Below, piece by piece: positions 10,790-21,845 of a stretch of 64,000 bases of DNA. The stretch spans positions 101,533 to 165,532 of the forward strand of contig JAENRP010000081.1 of the NCBI GenBank assembly GCA_024741835.1, given 5' to 3'. The DNA is from Diplocarpon mali. Taxonomy: Eukaryota; Ascomycota; Leotiomycetes; Helotiales; Drepanopezizaceae. Position numbers and translations under genes: made by a program. The notes under the pieces are model-generated. The model ran no database searches and was not told where the DNA came from. It saw only the letters and a program-made list of their open reading frames with translations. The first letter of the stretch is position 1, and each line of letters starts with the position of its first letter.

Positions 10790-12663
10790 ATGGGTCTCTT
10801 CACCCCACCCACCTCCTACCGTCTCAACGCGCTCGTTGCAGGCAACGACCACGGCCCGCCCATCGCCGCAACCTCCTTTGCGAGCTTCTCCTTTCTCTCC
10901 ACGCGCAACGATCATGAGTCGCATCCGGCGCTGGGCCACTTGATCCTGCTGGTGTTCGAGGCTGTGATGGAGGTCGTGTGTGTTAGTCTGCCGGGGTACA
11001 TCGTTGCGAGACTGGGAATGTTCGATGCGGACAAGCAGAAGTTTGTTGCGAATCTGAACGTGGCTCTGTTCACGCCTTGCCTGAGTATGTGCGCGGTTCC
11101 ATGTCGAGCAGCGGAGCATTGCTAACTCGGGGTAGTTTTCACAAAGCTGGCTTCCCAATTGACCGCGGATAAGTTGCTGGAGCTGGCAGTCATTCCAGTC
11201 ATCTTCATCATCCAGACGCTGGTCTCTTACTTGGTGTCCATCGCTGTTTCCAGGGGCTTTGGGTTCCACAAGAGAGCTGGAAACTTCGTTACCGCTATGG
11301 GTGTAGGTTATAGTGTCTGACTAGATTCTCCAAGTACTGACTGCTACAGGTTTTCGGGAACTCCAATTCGCTTCCCATTTCGCTCGTCATCTCGCTTTCG
11401 CAGACTCTCCGCGGCCTACACTGGGACAGAATTCCAGGAGATAACGATGACGATGTAGCCGCTCGCGGCATTCTCTACTTGCTGATCTTCCAGCAACTCG
11501 GACAACTGGTGCGATGGAGCTGGGGATACCACGTCCTACTTGCACCACCCGCAAATTACGAAGAAAGTGAGACTTCGGATCTCGAGGACGGACGATACAG
11601 AGATGAGCCCGATCTGATTCCTGGCTTGGACGGTCCCCGTGAGGACTACCAGAGACTGAATGGCTCCTCGTCCACAGTGTCGTTCGAGTCTGGAAGTAGG
11701 ACCCCCGTCACAAACGCACATTACGCAGGGCCAGCGGATATAGACGAAGATGAGCCCCCGAAGAAGGTGCAGCCTACACCGACTCACGGAAACACTTTGC
11801 TCACGGATAACAACATCACCTCATTCCCAAGTATTCGAACCCCGACACCAGGTGACGATTGGGAAATCCCCAACGGTGTCAGAGGAATTTTCCCAACAGT
11901 CCACCTCAAGTCCAGACGCGGAGTCTTCCATGTAACCCACAAGATCAAGAGGATATCGCAAAAGGCTTTTAGAGCACTTCCTTCTCCAGGGCAATCCGCA
12001 CTAGCAAAGACTTATTCGGCTCTCTTCAACTTCTTCGCGGGCTTATGGCAGTTCATGAACCCCCCTCTCTGGGCTATGCTTCTCGCTATAATCGTAGCCT
12101 CGATCCCAAAACTCCAACACCTCTTCTTCGCGGATGGCTCTTTCATTGCCAACTCTGTAACCCGCGCCATCTCGCAATCCGGCGGCGTAGCCGTCCCTTT
12201 GATTTTAGTCGTCCTCGGCGCCAACTTGGCCCGCAATACTCTTCCGAAGGAATCTCTAGACGAGAACTCCGAGGAGAACAGGATCGGCACTAAGCTAATG
12301 ATCGCTTCTCTCATCTCACGCATGCTGCTCCCTACACTCATTATGGCGCCTCTCCTCGCTCTGGCGGCCAAATATGTACCCGTCAGCATCCTCGACGATC
12401 CCATTTTCGTGATTGTGTGCTTCTTGCTCACTGGTGCACCGAGCGCCTTGCAGTTAGCACAGATTTGCCAGATCAATGGTGTCTACGAAGGCGTCATGAG
12501 TAAATTGCTTTTCCAGAGCTACGTTATCTGGTATGGACCCCCTCCCCCAACTATGGTCCCCCACTCCAGCAAATTAGTTCAGAATGTTAACGCAGACAGG
12601 ATCCTGCCCTCGACTCTCATACTCGTCATGTGCGCTCTCGAAGTCGTCGAATGGGCGGCATGA
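10790..12663 (+). CDS. Auxin-efflux-carrier-family (PIN-like) membrane transporter
   Basis: Integral membrane protein of the AEC family (plant PIN and PILS, yeast Ecm3), probably in an internal membrane; the substrate in fungi is unknown. Exons are 10790-11084, 11136-11302, 11350-12530 and 12600-12663, giving 568 aa. An N-terminal hydrophobic bundle (about 45-215) carries the conserved FTPCLIF and MGVFGNSNSLP stretches. A long acidic, Ser/Thr-rich cytosolic loop (about 219-377) leads to a C-terminal bundle (about 390-568) ending WILPSTLILVMCALEVVEW. The start ATG sits in CACCATGG. Introns of 51, 47 and 69 nt were placed so that these motifs are restored. The third intron is a multiple of three and has no stop, so its retention would insert 23 residues. 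Confidence 0.9.
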
Positions 12664-13591
12664 GTATATTTTGTTTTCTACCCGCGTGATACAATACAAA
12701 AGAATTCTTGACTCTAATTTCCTAGACTGTTTGTTTTGGCATGGGCGAAGCGTGGAGCGCGGGATGTAAGAGTAGGACGCAACCCAAAAAAAGGGTTGTT
12801 TTAGTTGCAAGTCCAGAGAAAGCGCACAGCTGTTCCAGTGTGGATAGCGTGGCGTTTCAGCAGTTTGGTCGATTATACTGGACGCCTAAGCGCCAGGGGT
12901 GGTTAGCTGGAAAAGCAGAGAAGTGTCTATAGCAACCTGGAGGGAAGGAGGGGCGAGGCTCTTCCCTCATGCCTCCTTTGATATATTTCCTAATTTATCA
13001 GTTTCCCTGCCGTCTGGACTTTCGATTGCTCTGCTAAGCCGAGGCCGTGTACCCAACTGTAGAAAGGGGGATGGACCCCAATCCCCTGTGGCGCGTCTCC
13101 CTTTCCCCCACCGCGCTGCGATCCTGGTGCCTCTCAGTAGGAAACCTTGCGCTACTTGCCCATCGTGTGAGGACAGAGAGAGAGAGAGAGGTGTCTAAGC
13201 GAGCCAGCTACCAGCCCGCTCGTCTTCTTTCCCGGGCAGGGGAGGCAGAGGGGGGGGCTTTGATAGATGAGAGGGTGCTACGCGGGGGATAGGCGCAGCT
13301 GGCAATGGATCTCGAGAGCAGCCGGTGCAGGGGGGGGGGGGGAGTTTGTGCACGAGGTCCTAGACGGTACATCTCGGCCGTGCAGCCTCTCTGGCAGGCC
13401 TCAGTTATCGGGATCAGCGCACGATGATCCGTCGGCCTGCAATGGTAATTCTCTCGCACAGAGGTCTCGGTGAGGCTCTCGCGCACCCGACGCGGTTTGA
13501 GCGTCTCCTTCCCATCGTCTGTCTCCGGCTCCAAAGGCCGAATCTCGAGCCCTTCGTCCTCCAAAGCTGGCGATCTTACCCACGCCTCTGC
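12664..13591. other. Convergent intergenic region
   Basis: Lies between the 3' ends of the transporter and the Rad51-like gene. It holds a GA run (about 13172-13190) and G-homopolymers (13249-13257, 13330-13341). No gene supported. Confidence 0.6.
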
Positions 13592-15341
13592 TCAGCTCCT
13601 TTTTTCCCATTTTCCCACTCCCTTCGTGCCGCCTTCGGCTGGAAAAGCGGCTACCAAGCCCGTTCCGTCGCCGGCCACAACGACGGCCGTCCATCTCTGC
13701 TCGCGCCACGCGAATCTCCTCTCTCCCTCTCGATCACGGCCCAGGATCGGGCACTCATCCTTCAGCACCTCGATCAAGGTGCAGTACCCGACGCTCTTCT
13801 GATCCGACGGGCCGGCCTCCTCCTCCCTCCCGTACAGAGCCTCGGCATCCTCCCTCCTCCTCGGCATGTCATGCAAGAAGATGTGGAGATCCGGGAATTG
13901 CGAGAACACCTGTCCGAGAGCCGGTTTGGTCGGGGTAGCTGCGAAGATGGATTTCGGCGCTGAATGGTGGGCTTGTTGCCGTGATGAGTAGGAGGGTTGG
14001 GTGGCCGAGGGCGTCGTGGTGTTGTGGAGGACGGTGAGGATATTGCGGCTTTTGGCGAGGGTGTGAAGGGTTGAGGAGAGGAGTGTGAGGATGGCGTGTG
14101 CTGGGGTGCGTTAGCATCACATGGGTCATGAGGCGGGAGGCACAGGACGAGACGACGGACCTTCGCGCTTCTCCTTGCGGGCGAATAGCTCGTTGATGAT
14201 GTGCGTCAGGTTGTCTACGATAATGATCTCTGGGCCCGCTCCAGCCTCCTCGTCTCGAGCCGAGCTCGGGTTCGCGAGCTCGGGAGACATGGGGATCGTG
14301 GGTTCAGGAGTGAGATCTTCCTGGCTGTCGAGAATCTCTAGCTCGTCTCCCTGGACGCCAGAAGGCCTCATGGCCGGCGCAATCGCAGAATTCCCTCCCG
14401 AGGAAGTATCCTGGTCAATCTCCCCCAACACCTCCCAGAGTCCCTCGAAATCAAACACCCGGCTAATGGCTACCATCTCCAGGCATCTCTGCGCGTCTGC
14501 CCCGACCCTGATCCCGAAGCCTTCCTGCCCGGGCTCACTGACCGAGTGATGGCCATGTTCCACGGCGTTCCGAGCGGGTTGAGAACGAGTGGCGAGGATC
14601 CGGGACTTGAGGACGGACAGGAGGAGGGCGAGGGGAAAGGAGCCGGTCGTGTCTATGATGATCGCCTTAGTCGTGTTCTTTGTTGCGTCGGGCTGAGGGA
14701 GGAGAGCCGAAGCGATGAGGTTGAGGGATATCTAGGCTGGTGAGCTTGTTGACTTGTGACGAGTGAGCCCATCATGGTTCAGTTGCGGATGGACTGCGAC
14801 GACGAGCCTGGCGGAGGGCGGAAAGAATTGTGATCCTGGATGTCTCGGCAGCGGGAAAGCACCACGACATGCGCAAAGAAGCTTCAGATCGCCACTCGAC
14901 TTGGATCGCACCACCTCCACCTCGACGGAGTAGTCACGTGACGTTGGTTTTCCGGAGTCCATGCCGCCTTTCATCGTGCAAGAGGCCCACCCCCGAGCGC
15001 GATACTCATGCCAGAGAGGGATTGAGACAATCAACTCGCCAGAGAGGGATGAAGAGAATACTCATGCCAGAGAGGGATAAAGAGAATCAACTCACCAACC
15101 GGCCCTCCAAGGCCTCTGCACTCGAACTGAGGCCCAGCACCACGCCCCTCTCCACCCCTCCCCCCAGCAGCTCATCGATATTCTGGCAGCCCGTGCCCAG
15201 CCTCTCCGCGCCAGCCAGGCCGGTCAATTGCCTGCGCTGCGTCTCTTCCAGCTCGAGGAGATGCGAGGCCAGAATGGGCATGGCAGATTCCGGGGCCGAG
15301 GGGGGACGGGTGTGAGGCAGGTTGGGGTCGATGGGTATCAT
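13592..15341 (-). CDS. Rad51-paralogue-like RecA-fold ATPase (recombination or repair factor)
   Basis: Likely a RecA/Rad51-superfamily recombination factor acting with Rad51 in the nucleus. Exons are 15096-15341, 14161-14731 and 13592-14100, giving 441 aa. The N-terminal part contains LGTGCQNIDELLGGGVERG (49-67), the sequence that precedes Walker A in Rad51 paralogues. The expected P-loop position reads GLSSSAEALEGRL (70-82), so GKT is missing. Then follow AIIIDTTGSFPLALLLSVLKSR (beta-strand with the Rad51-like DTTGSF) and a good Walker B, EIIIVDNLT (Asp255). The C-terminal third includes LTVLHNTTTPS and the CTLIEVLKDECP stretch. The first intron (363 nt) is much longer than its neighbours and contains tandem repeats; a hidden small exon there is possible. 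Paralogue identity (Rad51D/XRCC2/Rad55-like) is not resolved. Confidence 0.72.
15007..15090. repeat. Tandem repeats in intron 1 of the Rad51-like gene
   Basis: CCAGAGAGGGAT occurs three times (about 15010, 15039, 15067), each followed by a variant of TGAGACAATCAACTC or AAGAGAATACTCATG. The repeat abuts the predicted donor site at 15095. Confidence 0.75.
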
Positions 15342-15855
15342 CCTTGCTGATTGGAAGTCGTCGTGTGATGGCAGACGTGGCTGAGAGGTGACGCAGGACG
15401 AGAGGACGACGAGCAGGGGTGAGCCGAGGATATCACCTTTCGGCGATGATGGTGTTGCGACGGGTGAGAGGCGTGGGAGGGGTGAGAGGCGTGAGGGGAG
15501 CGAGGGGAGCGAGAGGAGAGGATGGGATTCTCACCAGGTCGACAACGGCCGACCGTTGCGCGGCGAACCATCACCTGGCGTCTGGACTGAGATGGCTTGC
15601 CGGCCTGGAAACTCGAGCGCCGGTGAGAGGGGTTGTCGGCGTGAGGCCTCGCTCAGGGGGCACGACGAGGGGGATGGCATCGTGCTGCCTGCTTCCTGCC
15701 TGCTTCCCGTGACCAAGCGGGTTTCTCAGGTCCGAAAGGAAATCTCACGACATGGCTCCGAGCGTGACGGAGCATCCAACACATGCAGCGTAATCCCTTG
15801 TATGCCTCGTCTATCTCCTTGGGATTAGCCTCCTGGAGAGGGGGAGATGCAATAT

Positions 15856-15899
15856 CACGTGATAATTGCCGAGCCACGTGCCGTGTGTGTCAGCACGTG
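15856..15899. promoter_or_regulatory. Three CACGTG boxes spaced exactly 19 bp
   Basis: CACGTG begins at 15856, 15875 and 15894. The first is inside the longer palindrome ATCACGTGAT. E-boxes of this kind are bound by Cbf1-type bHLH factors in fungi. Binding here is inferred only from the sequence. Confidence 0.5.
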
Positions 15900-16659
15900 G
15901 AGCTTTCCCCCTCCCCCCTTGCCCGGCTCGGTCCCGCTGGAGCAGCGTCTCCGGAGTGGCCGAGTCTAGACCGGGCCGATGAGACCACCGTCCACAATCC
16001 TCGATCCATCCAGCAGAGCAAGGCCTCTCGGAAGGAGGAGGCATCCCACTCCACCCACTCCCCCCCATTCGAGCCTCCACGGCGATGATCCCTCGAGATG
16101 CGACGTGCAACAAGACCCGGCCCTCCTGGCAATCCCCCCACCCAGCCACGGCTCGTCTCCCGTGCAGCCTCGTGGGAGCGGCGGGATGGCGGCGGCGGGT
16201 GGCTCCAGATGGCGGATGGGAGATCTCGGGATGGGAGAGGCGGCAATCCCGACCCCCCCGTGAAAAGCGGTGAAGCGTCGATCACCGAGACTGCGACATG
16301 CAACAGAGCTGAAGATGCTCTCACTCACAAGTCGTCAATCCCGAGCCAGCCCAGCCGCCTACACGAGAGCGGAGGGCGGAGGGCGGAGGGCGGAAAGCCT
16401 GGCCCCACTTCACCTCCACCTCCGCTCGGGCTGCGGTCTGGAATGGTCCATCCCCCCCCCCTTCACCCCCCGTCCGAATGGGGCAAGCTCGAGTGATCCT
16501 CCTTTCTGCGACGTGCAACAGAGATTGCCTTCTCCGCGTCTCGCGGGTGTTCGGCTCTCCTGGTCTGGAGATCATGGCCTGGCACCTTGCATGGCGCTTT
16601 GGGGACGGTCTCGGCTCGCGGCTCGCGGCTCGGGCGCACTGTGGTAAGGTGGTCTCGTC

Positions 16660-16760
16660 ACTTGGCAGCTGGGCGATCACTGCGATGTGCATCAAAGGTC
16701 GGGCTCGCTGGTCAGCTGGTCAACTTGGCAGCTGGGCGATCGCTGCGATGTGCATCAAAG
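16660..16760. repeat. 63-bp tandem duplication carrying two motif copies
   Basis: The segment with CTTGGCAGCTGGGCGATC followed by the TGCGATGTGCATCAAAG form of the motif occurs twice; the two motifs start at 16681 and 16744, 63 bp apart. Only a few positions differ between the two halves. Confidence 0.85.
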
Positions 16761-18187
16761 AGCCCGGATGACTGGACGGACCCATGATTACCGAGAACTG
16801 TCCTCGGCCGGTGCCCAGATCTCCCACGGAGAAGACATGCACGAGGCCATAGACCGGTGGCGGGAGAGTCGGTGGCTCGGGTGCCGGCTGGCTGGCAGCC
16901 GCTCCCGTCAGATCCTCGCCTCCACCGGTGGAGATTGTTTCGTCTCGTCTCGTATGGTATCGTCTCGTATGGTATCGCATCGTCTCCGACACCCCCAAGG
17001 TCGTGGCAGACCTTGGCGATAGGCAACACCAGGTTGAACAGGAGACCCCTCTGCCGAGTATTGGCTGTTGGGAGCCATGCGGATGCTTCAGCTCGGTCGT
17101 GGGGCTTGGTGGCTGAAGCATGGCTGGGGATGCGGAGGCTCTGCTTGGCACGGCCGGCACCGTGATACACAACAGAATGGGACCTTTCTCAAGCCCCTAC
17201 ACGCCCTTGTGCCGCGGGGGGGGGAGGGACGAGGTAGGTGTGGCCCACCATTGTCACTCCCTATCGAGTTCGAGCTCGGTGAAGTGCAGGAGAGGGAAGT
17301 GATCGCAAGAGGGGCTGCTAGCGGGGATTTGTTTACTTACCGGAGAAGCGGAAGCGAGCCGGTCGTCGATGAGCTGGGCCGGCAAGAAGTTCGACCACTC
17401 GGGTCCTCGAGAGAACTCGGCGATGCAGTTCCTTCCGTGCCCAAGCGTGCAGATCTTGCGCGACATGCAACGAAGATGCCGCCGTGGGAGATCTGATTGG
17501 TATTGCACCGCGCCTAGAAATCGTCCGTCAGAGCTGGCGGTGGGGATCCCGGCGGTGGGGGACATGTGAGGACTGCGGGACCACTCTCCCCGACGCAGAT
17601 CTCCGTCCGATGTGCAACAAGAAGCTCCGCGACGCCCTCCCCCGGAGTTCTTGGACCGAGGACGTCGGATCTCCGACTGCCCGGCGGGAAAGTTGCTGGT
17701 GCGCACGGCCGCGCGTGAGATGGCATCCAGGACAGAGTTGCCGATCTCAGCCCCCCCTCTCAGCCCCCCCCCCAATGCTGGCTGGAACGCTCGACAATCT
17801 GGCGATCTGGCTGCGGCGTGCAACAAAAACACGGCGGGAATCATCCCCAGCGCCTGTCCAGACCGCACATGGCCATCTTCTGCCAGGCTCGAGACGGGCG
17901 GGGGCGGGATCGGTCGCTGAAACGCCGTCGCGGACGTGTGGCTTGAGCCCCCCCCCCCCCTTTTCCCCGCGCCATGCCGGATTGACAGGCCGTGGGATTG
18001 CGGAGAAGAGAATGAGACCTATCCAGTCCGGACAACGTCGCACAGTAATCGCAACCAGAGCAGCCGAAGCAGCTGGTCCCCACTCATTCGCGACCTGCAA
18101 CAGAAATCGTCCCGCGCCGTCGGGTGTAACGCTCGCGGTGGTGATGCCCGCGACGTGATCTGAGCCCGTGAGCCGCGTGCCACGCGA

Positions 18188-18256
18188 GCCGGCCGAGGGA
18201 GGGGACGAGGGGAGGGGACGAGTGGACGGGTGGACGAGTGGACGGGTGGACGAGTG
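18188..18256. repeat. G-rich tandem repeat (GGACGRGTGGACG-type)
   Basis: Units GAGGGGAGGGGAC and then GGACGGGTGGACGAGT repeat in order, all G-rich on the plus strand. Confidence 0.8.
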
Positions 18257-18367
18257 ATGTGGAAGATGCAGGCGCCCGCCGCACCCAGCATGCAGCCCCG
18301 GCATCGGCGCGGGCGCGGGCGCAGGTCAGAATTCTAGATGCATGGCCCCTCTGCGTGCGATGTGCAT

Positions 18368-18490
18368 CAAAAGGGAGAGGAGGAAGGAGGGAAAGAAGGG
18401 AGGAGGGAAGGAAGAAGGGAGGAGGGAAGGAAGAAGGGAGGAGGGAAGGAAGAAGGGAGGAGGGAAGCAAAGAAAGAAGGAAGGAAGGAG

Positions 18491-18525
<35 letters not shown>

Positions 18526-18600
18526 AGGAAAGAAGGAAAGAAGGAAGAAAGGAGAGAAGGAAGGAGAGAAGGAAAGAAAGAAGGAAGGAAAGAAAGAAAG
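18368..18600. repeat. Long polypurine tract, (GGAAGAAGGGAGGA)n then (GAAA)n
   Basis: About 230 nt almost purely A and G on the plus strand, starting with four near-identical 14-bp units and grading into GAAA/GAAG tetranucleotides. It begins immediately after one motif copy (18356). Such mirror-like polypurine DNA can form triplex structures. Confidence 0.95.
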
Positions 18601-19025
18601 CCCTCACCCCGCCGGGCGACCAGTCCCGACTCGGCGGCGGCTGGCACTGCTCTCCTCGGAGGCGGGACATACTCTCGAGGGTGTCGGCGAGTCGTATCCC
18701 CGGGTCATGTGCTCACGAAGCGTCGATATGCTTCTGGCACAGCTTCCGGCCTGAGACAGGCAAAGCGACTGATCTCGGGGCCCAACCCACTCTCCTGCAT
18801 GAGGAGTGCGATGTGCAACAAAACGAACCGATCGCATCTGCGCAGCCGAGTCGGGCTCACTTGCTGCCATTCTCCTCCCGGCTTGGCCTGGGTGCGGTCG
18901 GGGGGTTAAGGCAGGGTACGGCCCCGTCCCGTGCCTGGAGGACTCGTTCGGCTGAGGCACCTGATATCCAGCAGCTGGCCTGGCCCGGAGCCTTGCCATT
19001 GCGCCCGGCAGGGGAGCGTGACCGC

Positions 19026-19092
19026 ACTTTCAGACTCCCAGACTTTCAGACTCCCAGACTCCCAGACCCCCAGACCCCCAGACTCGAGAGTC
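19026..19092. repeat. Tandem (CAGACTCC/CAGACTTT/CAGACCCC) repeat
   Basis: Seven to eight short units beginning CAGAC are followed by an inverted TCTGGG, giving a potential hairpin at the array end. Confidence 0.85.
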
Positions 19093-19639
19093 TGGGCGAG
19101 AGGTGCGTCGTGCAACAGAAATGCGCGCTGCCCTCCGTCTCCTGCGCCGATCGGCCGGAAGAGGGGGGGGGGCTCCCTCGGCTACGTCCCACGGCCGAAG
19201 ACGAGGCCTGCTGGCATATTCTGGCCCGGGAGACGAGATGGGGCCGTTCCCCCATGGCGCAGCCCATTCCCTCCGGCACGCAGACCCGCCGCCCGGAGTC
19301 CCCGGTCGCGCCGGACCGAGGTCACGTTACGTCACATCACGTTATGTCACGTCACGAGTCTGGGCACCGGCGCGCGCGGGATGCGGCCGAGGTGGGAGGT
19401 CAGGCAACGTCGTCCCCCATGCTTCCCGAGGCGCTACCTGCCCTTCCGGACGGGGGGCTCCCAAGAAATTGGCATGGGCCGCGACGTGCAACAGGAATCC
19501 CGCTCGCCCGTTCGTGCTCCGCGGGGGCGGCGAGGGGGGGGCGACGAGGTTCGAGGGAGCCGGCGGCCGGCGGCTGCTCTGCCTCGACGAGCGAGGTCCA
19601 AGAGATTGGCATGAGGCATGGGGGGGGGGAGCGGGGGGG

Positions 19640-19880
19640 AATAGGCAACAGTACTAGGCAACAGTACTAGGCAACAGTACTAGGCAATAGGCAATAGGCA
19701 ATAGGCAATAGGCATCAGGTGTTAAGTACTAGGCAATTGGCATAGGCAATAAGCAATAAGCAATAGGTATTAGGCGTTTAGTACTAGGCATTCGGTACTA
19801 GGCATTAGGTACTAGGCAATAGGCATAGGCAATAGGCAATAGGCAATAGGCATTAGGCGTTCACTACTAGGCATTGTGTA
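19640..19880. repeat. Degenerate GGCAATA / TAGGCAACAGTAC array
   Basis: The array begins with three exact copies of a 13-bp unit (TAGGCAACAGTAC), then shorter GGCAATA units, then mixed forms with GGCATTA and GGTACTA. It is less GC-rich than its surroundings. Confidence 0.9.
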
Positions 19881-19881
19881 C

Positions 19882-19955
19882 GGCATTGGCACTCGCACTG
19901 GCACTGGCATTGGCATTATACTGGCATTGGCATTACACTGGCATTGGCATCGGCA
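19882..19955. repeat. GGCATT/GGCACT hexanucleotide array
   Basis: TGGCATTGGCATT units with ACTGGC variants run directly from the previous array and end at the motif copy starting at 19955. Confidence 0.85.
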
Positions 19956-20167
19956 TCGACGTGCGACAAAAGTCCGGCTTCTCGCAGAGTTGCCACTCCT
20001 ACCGCGGAGAGCCGCTTGGCACGCTGATGTGTCTCCAGAGGGCTTGGCAGCCGGAATCGCGCGGTGGCGCGGCCGTGTGGTCCCCTCGGCTTTGGCTGTG
20101 ATCCTCCGTGGCGGCGCTTGGCAACTGCGCCGCGGCAGATCACAACCGACCGGACAAAAAGGGCGCC

Positions 20168-20194
20168 AACCCTAACCCTAACCCTAACCCTAAC
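20168..20194 (-). repeat. Interstitial telomeric repeat, (AACCCT)4
   Basis: Four perfect AACCCT hexamers followed by AAC, i.e. TTAGGG repeats on the minus strand, the usual telomere repeat of filamentous ascomycetes. The block is internal, with complex sequence on both sides. Confidence 0.95.
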
Positions 20195-20635
20195 TCCGGC
20201 TCTCTCTTCGACCCCGGCACGTGTTGATCGATGCCCCGAGAGGGATGCACGTGACCTCGTCCATCCCGCCCCCATCTCCCGCCATGTCTCTCTGCGTGCC
20301 CGGGGCGCTGTCAGGTAAGGAAGACCAGCCGTGCGGGGAGGTGTAGAGCGACGAGAGCGAGGAGAAGCACCGGCCAGCAATGCCGGCTCCCTCGTCCTCC
20401 TTGGCCCGGAGCGCGACATGCAACAAAAGAACTCTTTCTGGACTTTGCCCTTCCCACCTTGGCTCACCTCGCCATCAATCCAGCCCCCTCCAAACCGACG
20501 ATCAGACGCGGCACGAGCAGCGGCAGCGGCAGCCAAGAAGGGTGCGACGTGCAACAGAAGTCTCGCACGTGGGGTCCGGCCTTTGCTTTTCTCGTGACAG
20601 CCGGCCGGTGGCGCCGAGGAGAGGAGAAGACGGAG

Positions 20636-20683
20636 GGGGAGGAGGAGGAGGAGGAGGAGGATCAGCAGCAGCAGCAGCAGAAA
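20636..20683. repeat. (GGA)n followed by (CAG)n microsatellites
   Basis: A GGA-rich trinucleotide run passes directly into a CAG run at about 20660-20683. Confidence 0.85.
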
Positions 20684-21390
20684 GAGACCAGGATCGATCT
20701 CCGGCGGACGGGGTGAGGGAGCGGGGCACGAGCACCGGAACAAGCTTCTGGGCGACATGGGCCGTACTACTCTTACTGTAGCGACGAGGGACCCGGGGCC
20801 TTGGCACGTGGATCCCCGTGAGATCTTCATCTTTTCTCTTTCGTTCCGTCTCGGTCTCGCCGTCTCTCTCCCCCCGACTCTTTCTCGGTCACGGGCTTGG
20901 AGGGCTGGGTTGGGTAGACGACGGTGTGCAGCGACCACACGAGTCTGATCGAGCCCAGGCACGGGACAGGCACGGGGACGATGGATCTGCAGGCCGCGAA
21001 GCTCCCTCCCTCCTCCTCCCATCCCTCGCGCTCCCACCACACATGGGGTAGAGCAGCAGCGGCAGCCGCATCACACCAGCAGCACAACAACAGCCGCACA
21101 ACAGCAGCAGCAGCAGCAACGACACCCACACCCAGGCGAGCAACAGCGGCCTTCTTTGAACTTCTGCCGTCGGTCTAGACAGCAGCCCGCCAAAAGCCCA
21201 CCCGCTCCATCCGCCCGCTCGGAGACGACACTCGGCCCGCCCCATCCCCGGACCCGGACCCCCGCGGGCTGCGCTTGGCCCGGCCTCCGACGTGCAACAG
21301 GAGCTGCCTCGGCCGAGGTCGATGGGCCCCCCAGCTGGCCAAGGTGAGGTGAGGGGAGTTGGGGGGGGGGACGGCACGGGTCAGGAACGG

Positions 21391-21440
21391 GACGGCACGG
21401 GACGGCACGGGACGGCACGGGACGGCACGGGACGGCACGG
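21391..21440. repeat. Perfect 10-bp tandem repeat (GACGGCACGG)5
   Basis: Five exact consecutive copies, with degenerate copies before (from about 21370) and after (to 21450). Confidence 0.95.
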
Positions 21441-21693
21441 GACGGTCGGATACGCCTCGGCTACCGGCTCTCGCTCGCCGGCCGAACTGACCCCGTACGA
21501 GAGGAGAGGCGCACCCCTTGCACAGCTGCTCCTGTCCACGGTAGATCCCCCTGAGAGGCCGGACTCCCGGCATCTGCTCGTGGGGTGAGCCCTGCGACGA
21601 GAGTACGCCGACGGAGGGGATCGAGAGCGCGGCTGCGGCGCTGGCGTTTGGAAGGGCGAGCGAGCGTAATGGTGGGTGTTTATGAATTGGGGA

Positions 21694-21743
21694 TGTGTAT
21701 ATGTGTATATGTGTATATGTGTATATGTGTATATGTGTATGTG

Positions 21744-21775
<32 letters not shown>

Positions 21776-21845
21776 TGTATGTATGTATGTATGTATGTAT
21801 GTATGTATGTATATATATACATACATACACATGTGTATACCACAC
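21694..21845. repeat. (GTATAT)n and (GTAT)n microsatellite
   Basis: GTGTATAT units pass into about 17 GTAT tetranucleotides and then a TATATACATAC inverted tail, so part of the array can fold back on itself. Confidence 0.95.

Noticed and set aside
14838..14880. A plus-strand GCLGSGK sequence resembling a P-loop next to the Rad51-like gene
   Set aside because: It is on the strand opposite to the gene and in no supported exon; it is probably coincidental and cannot supply the missing Walker A.
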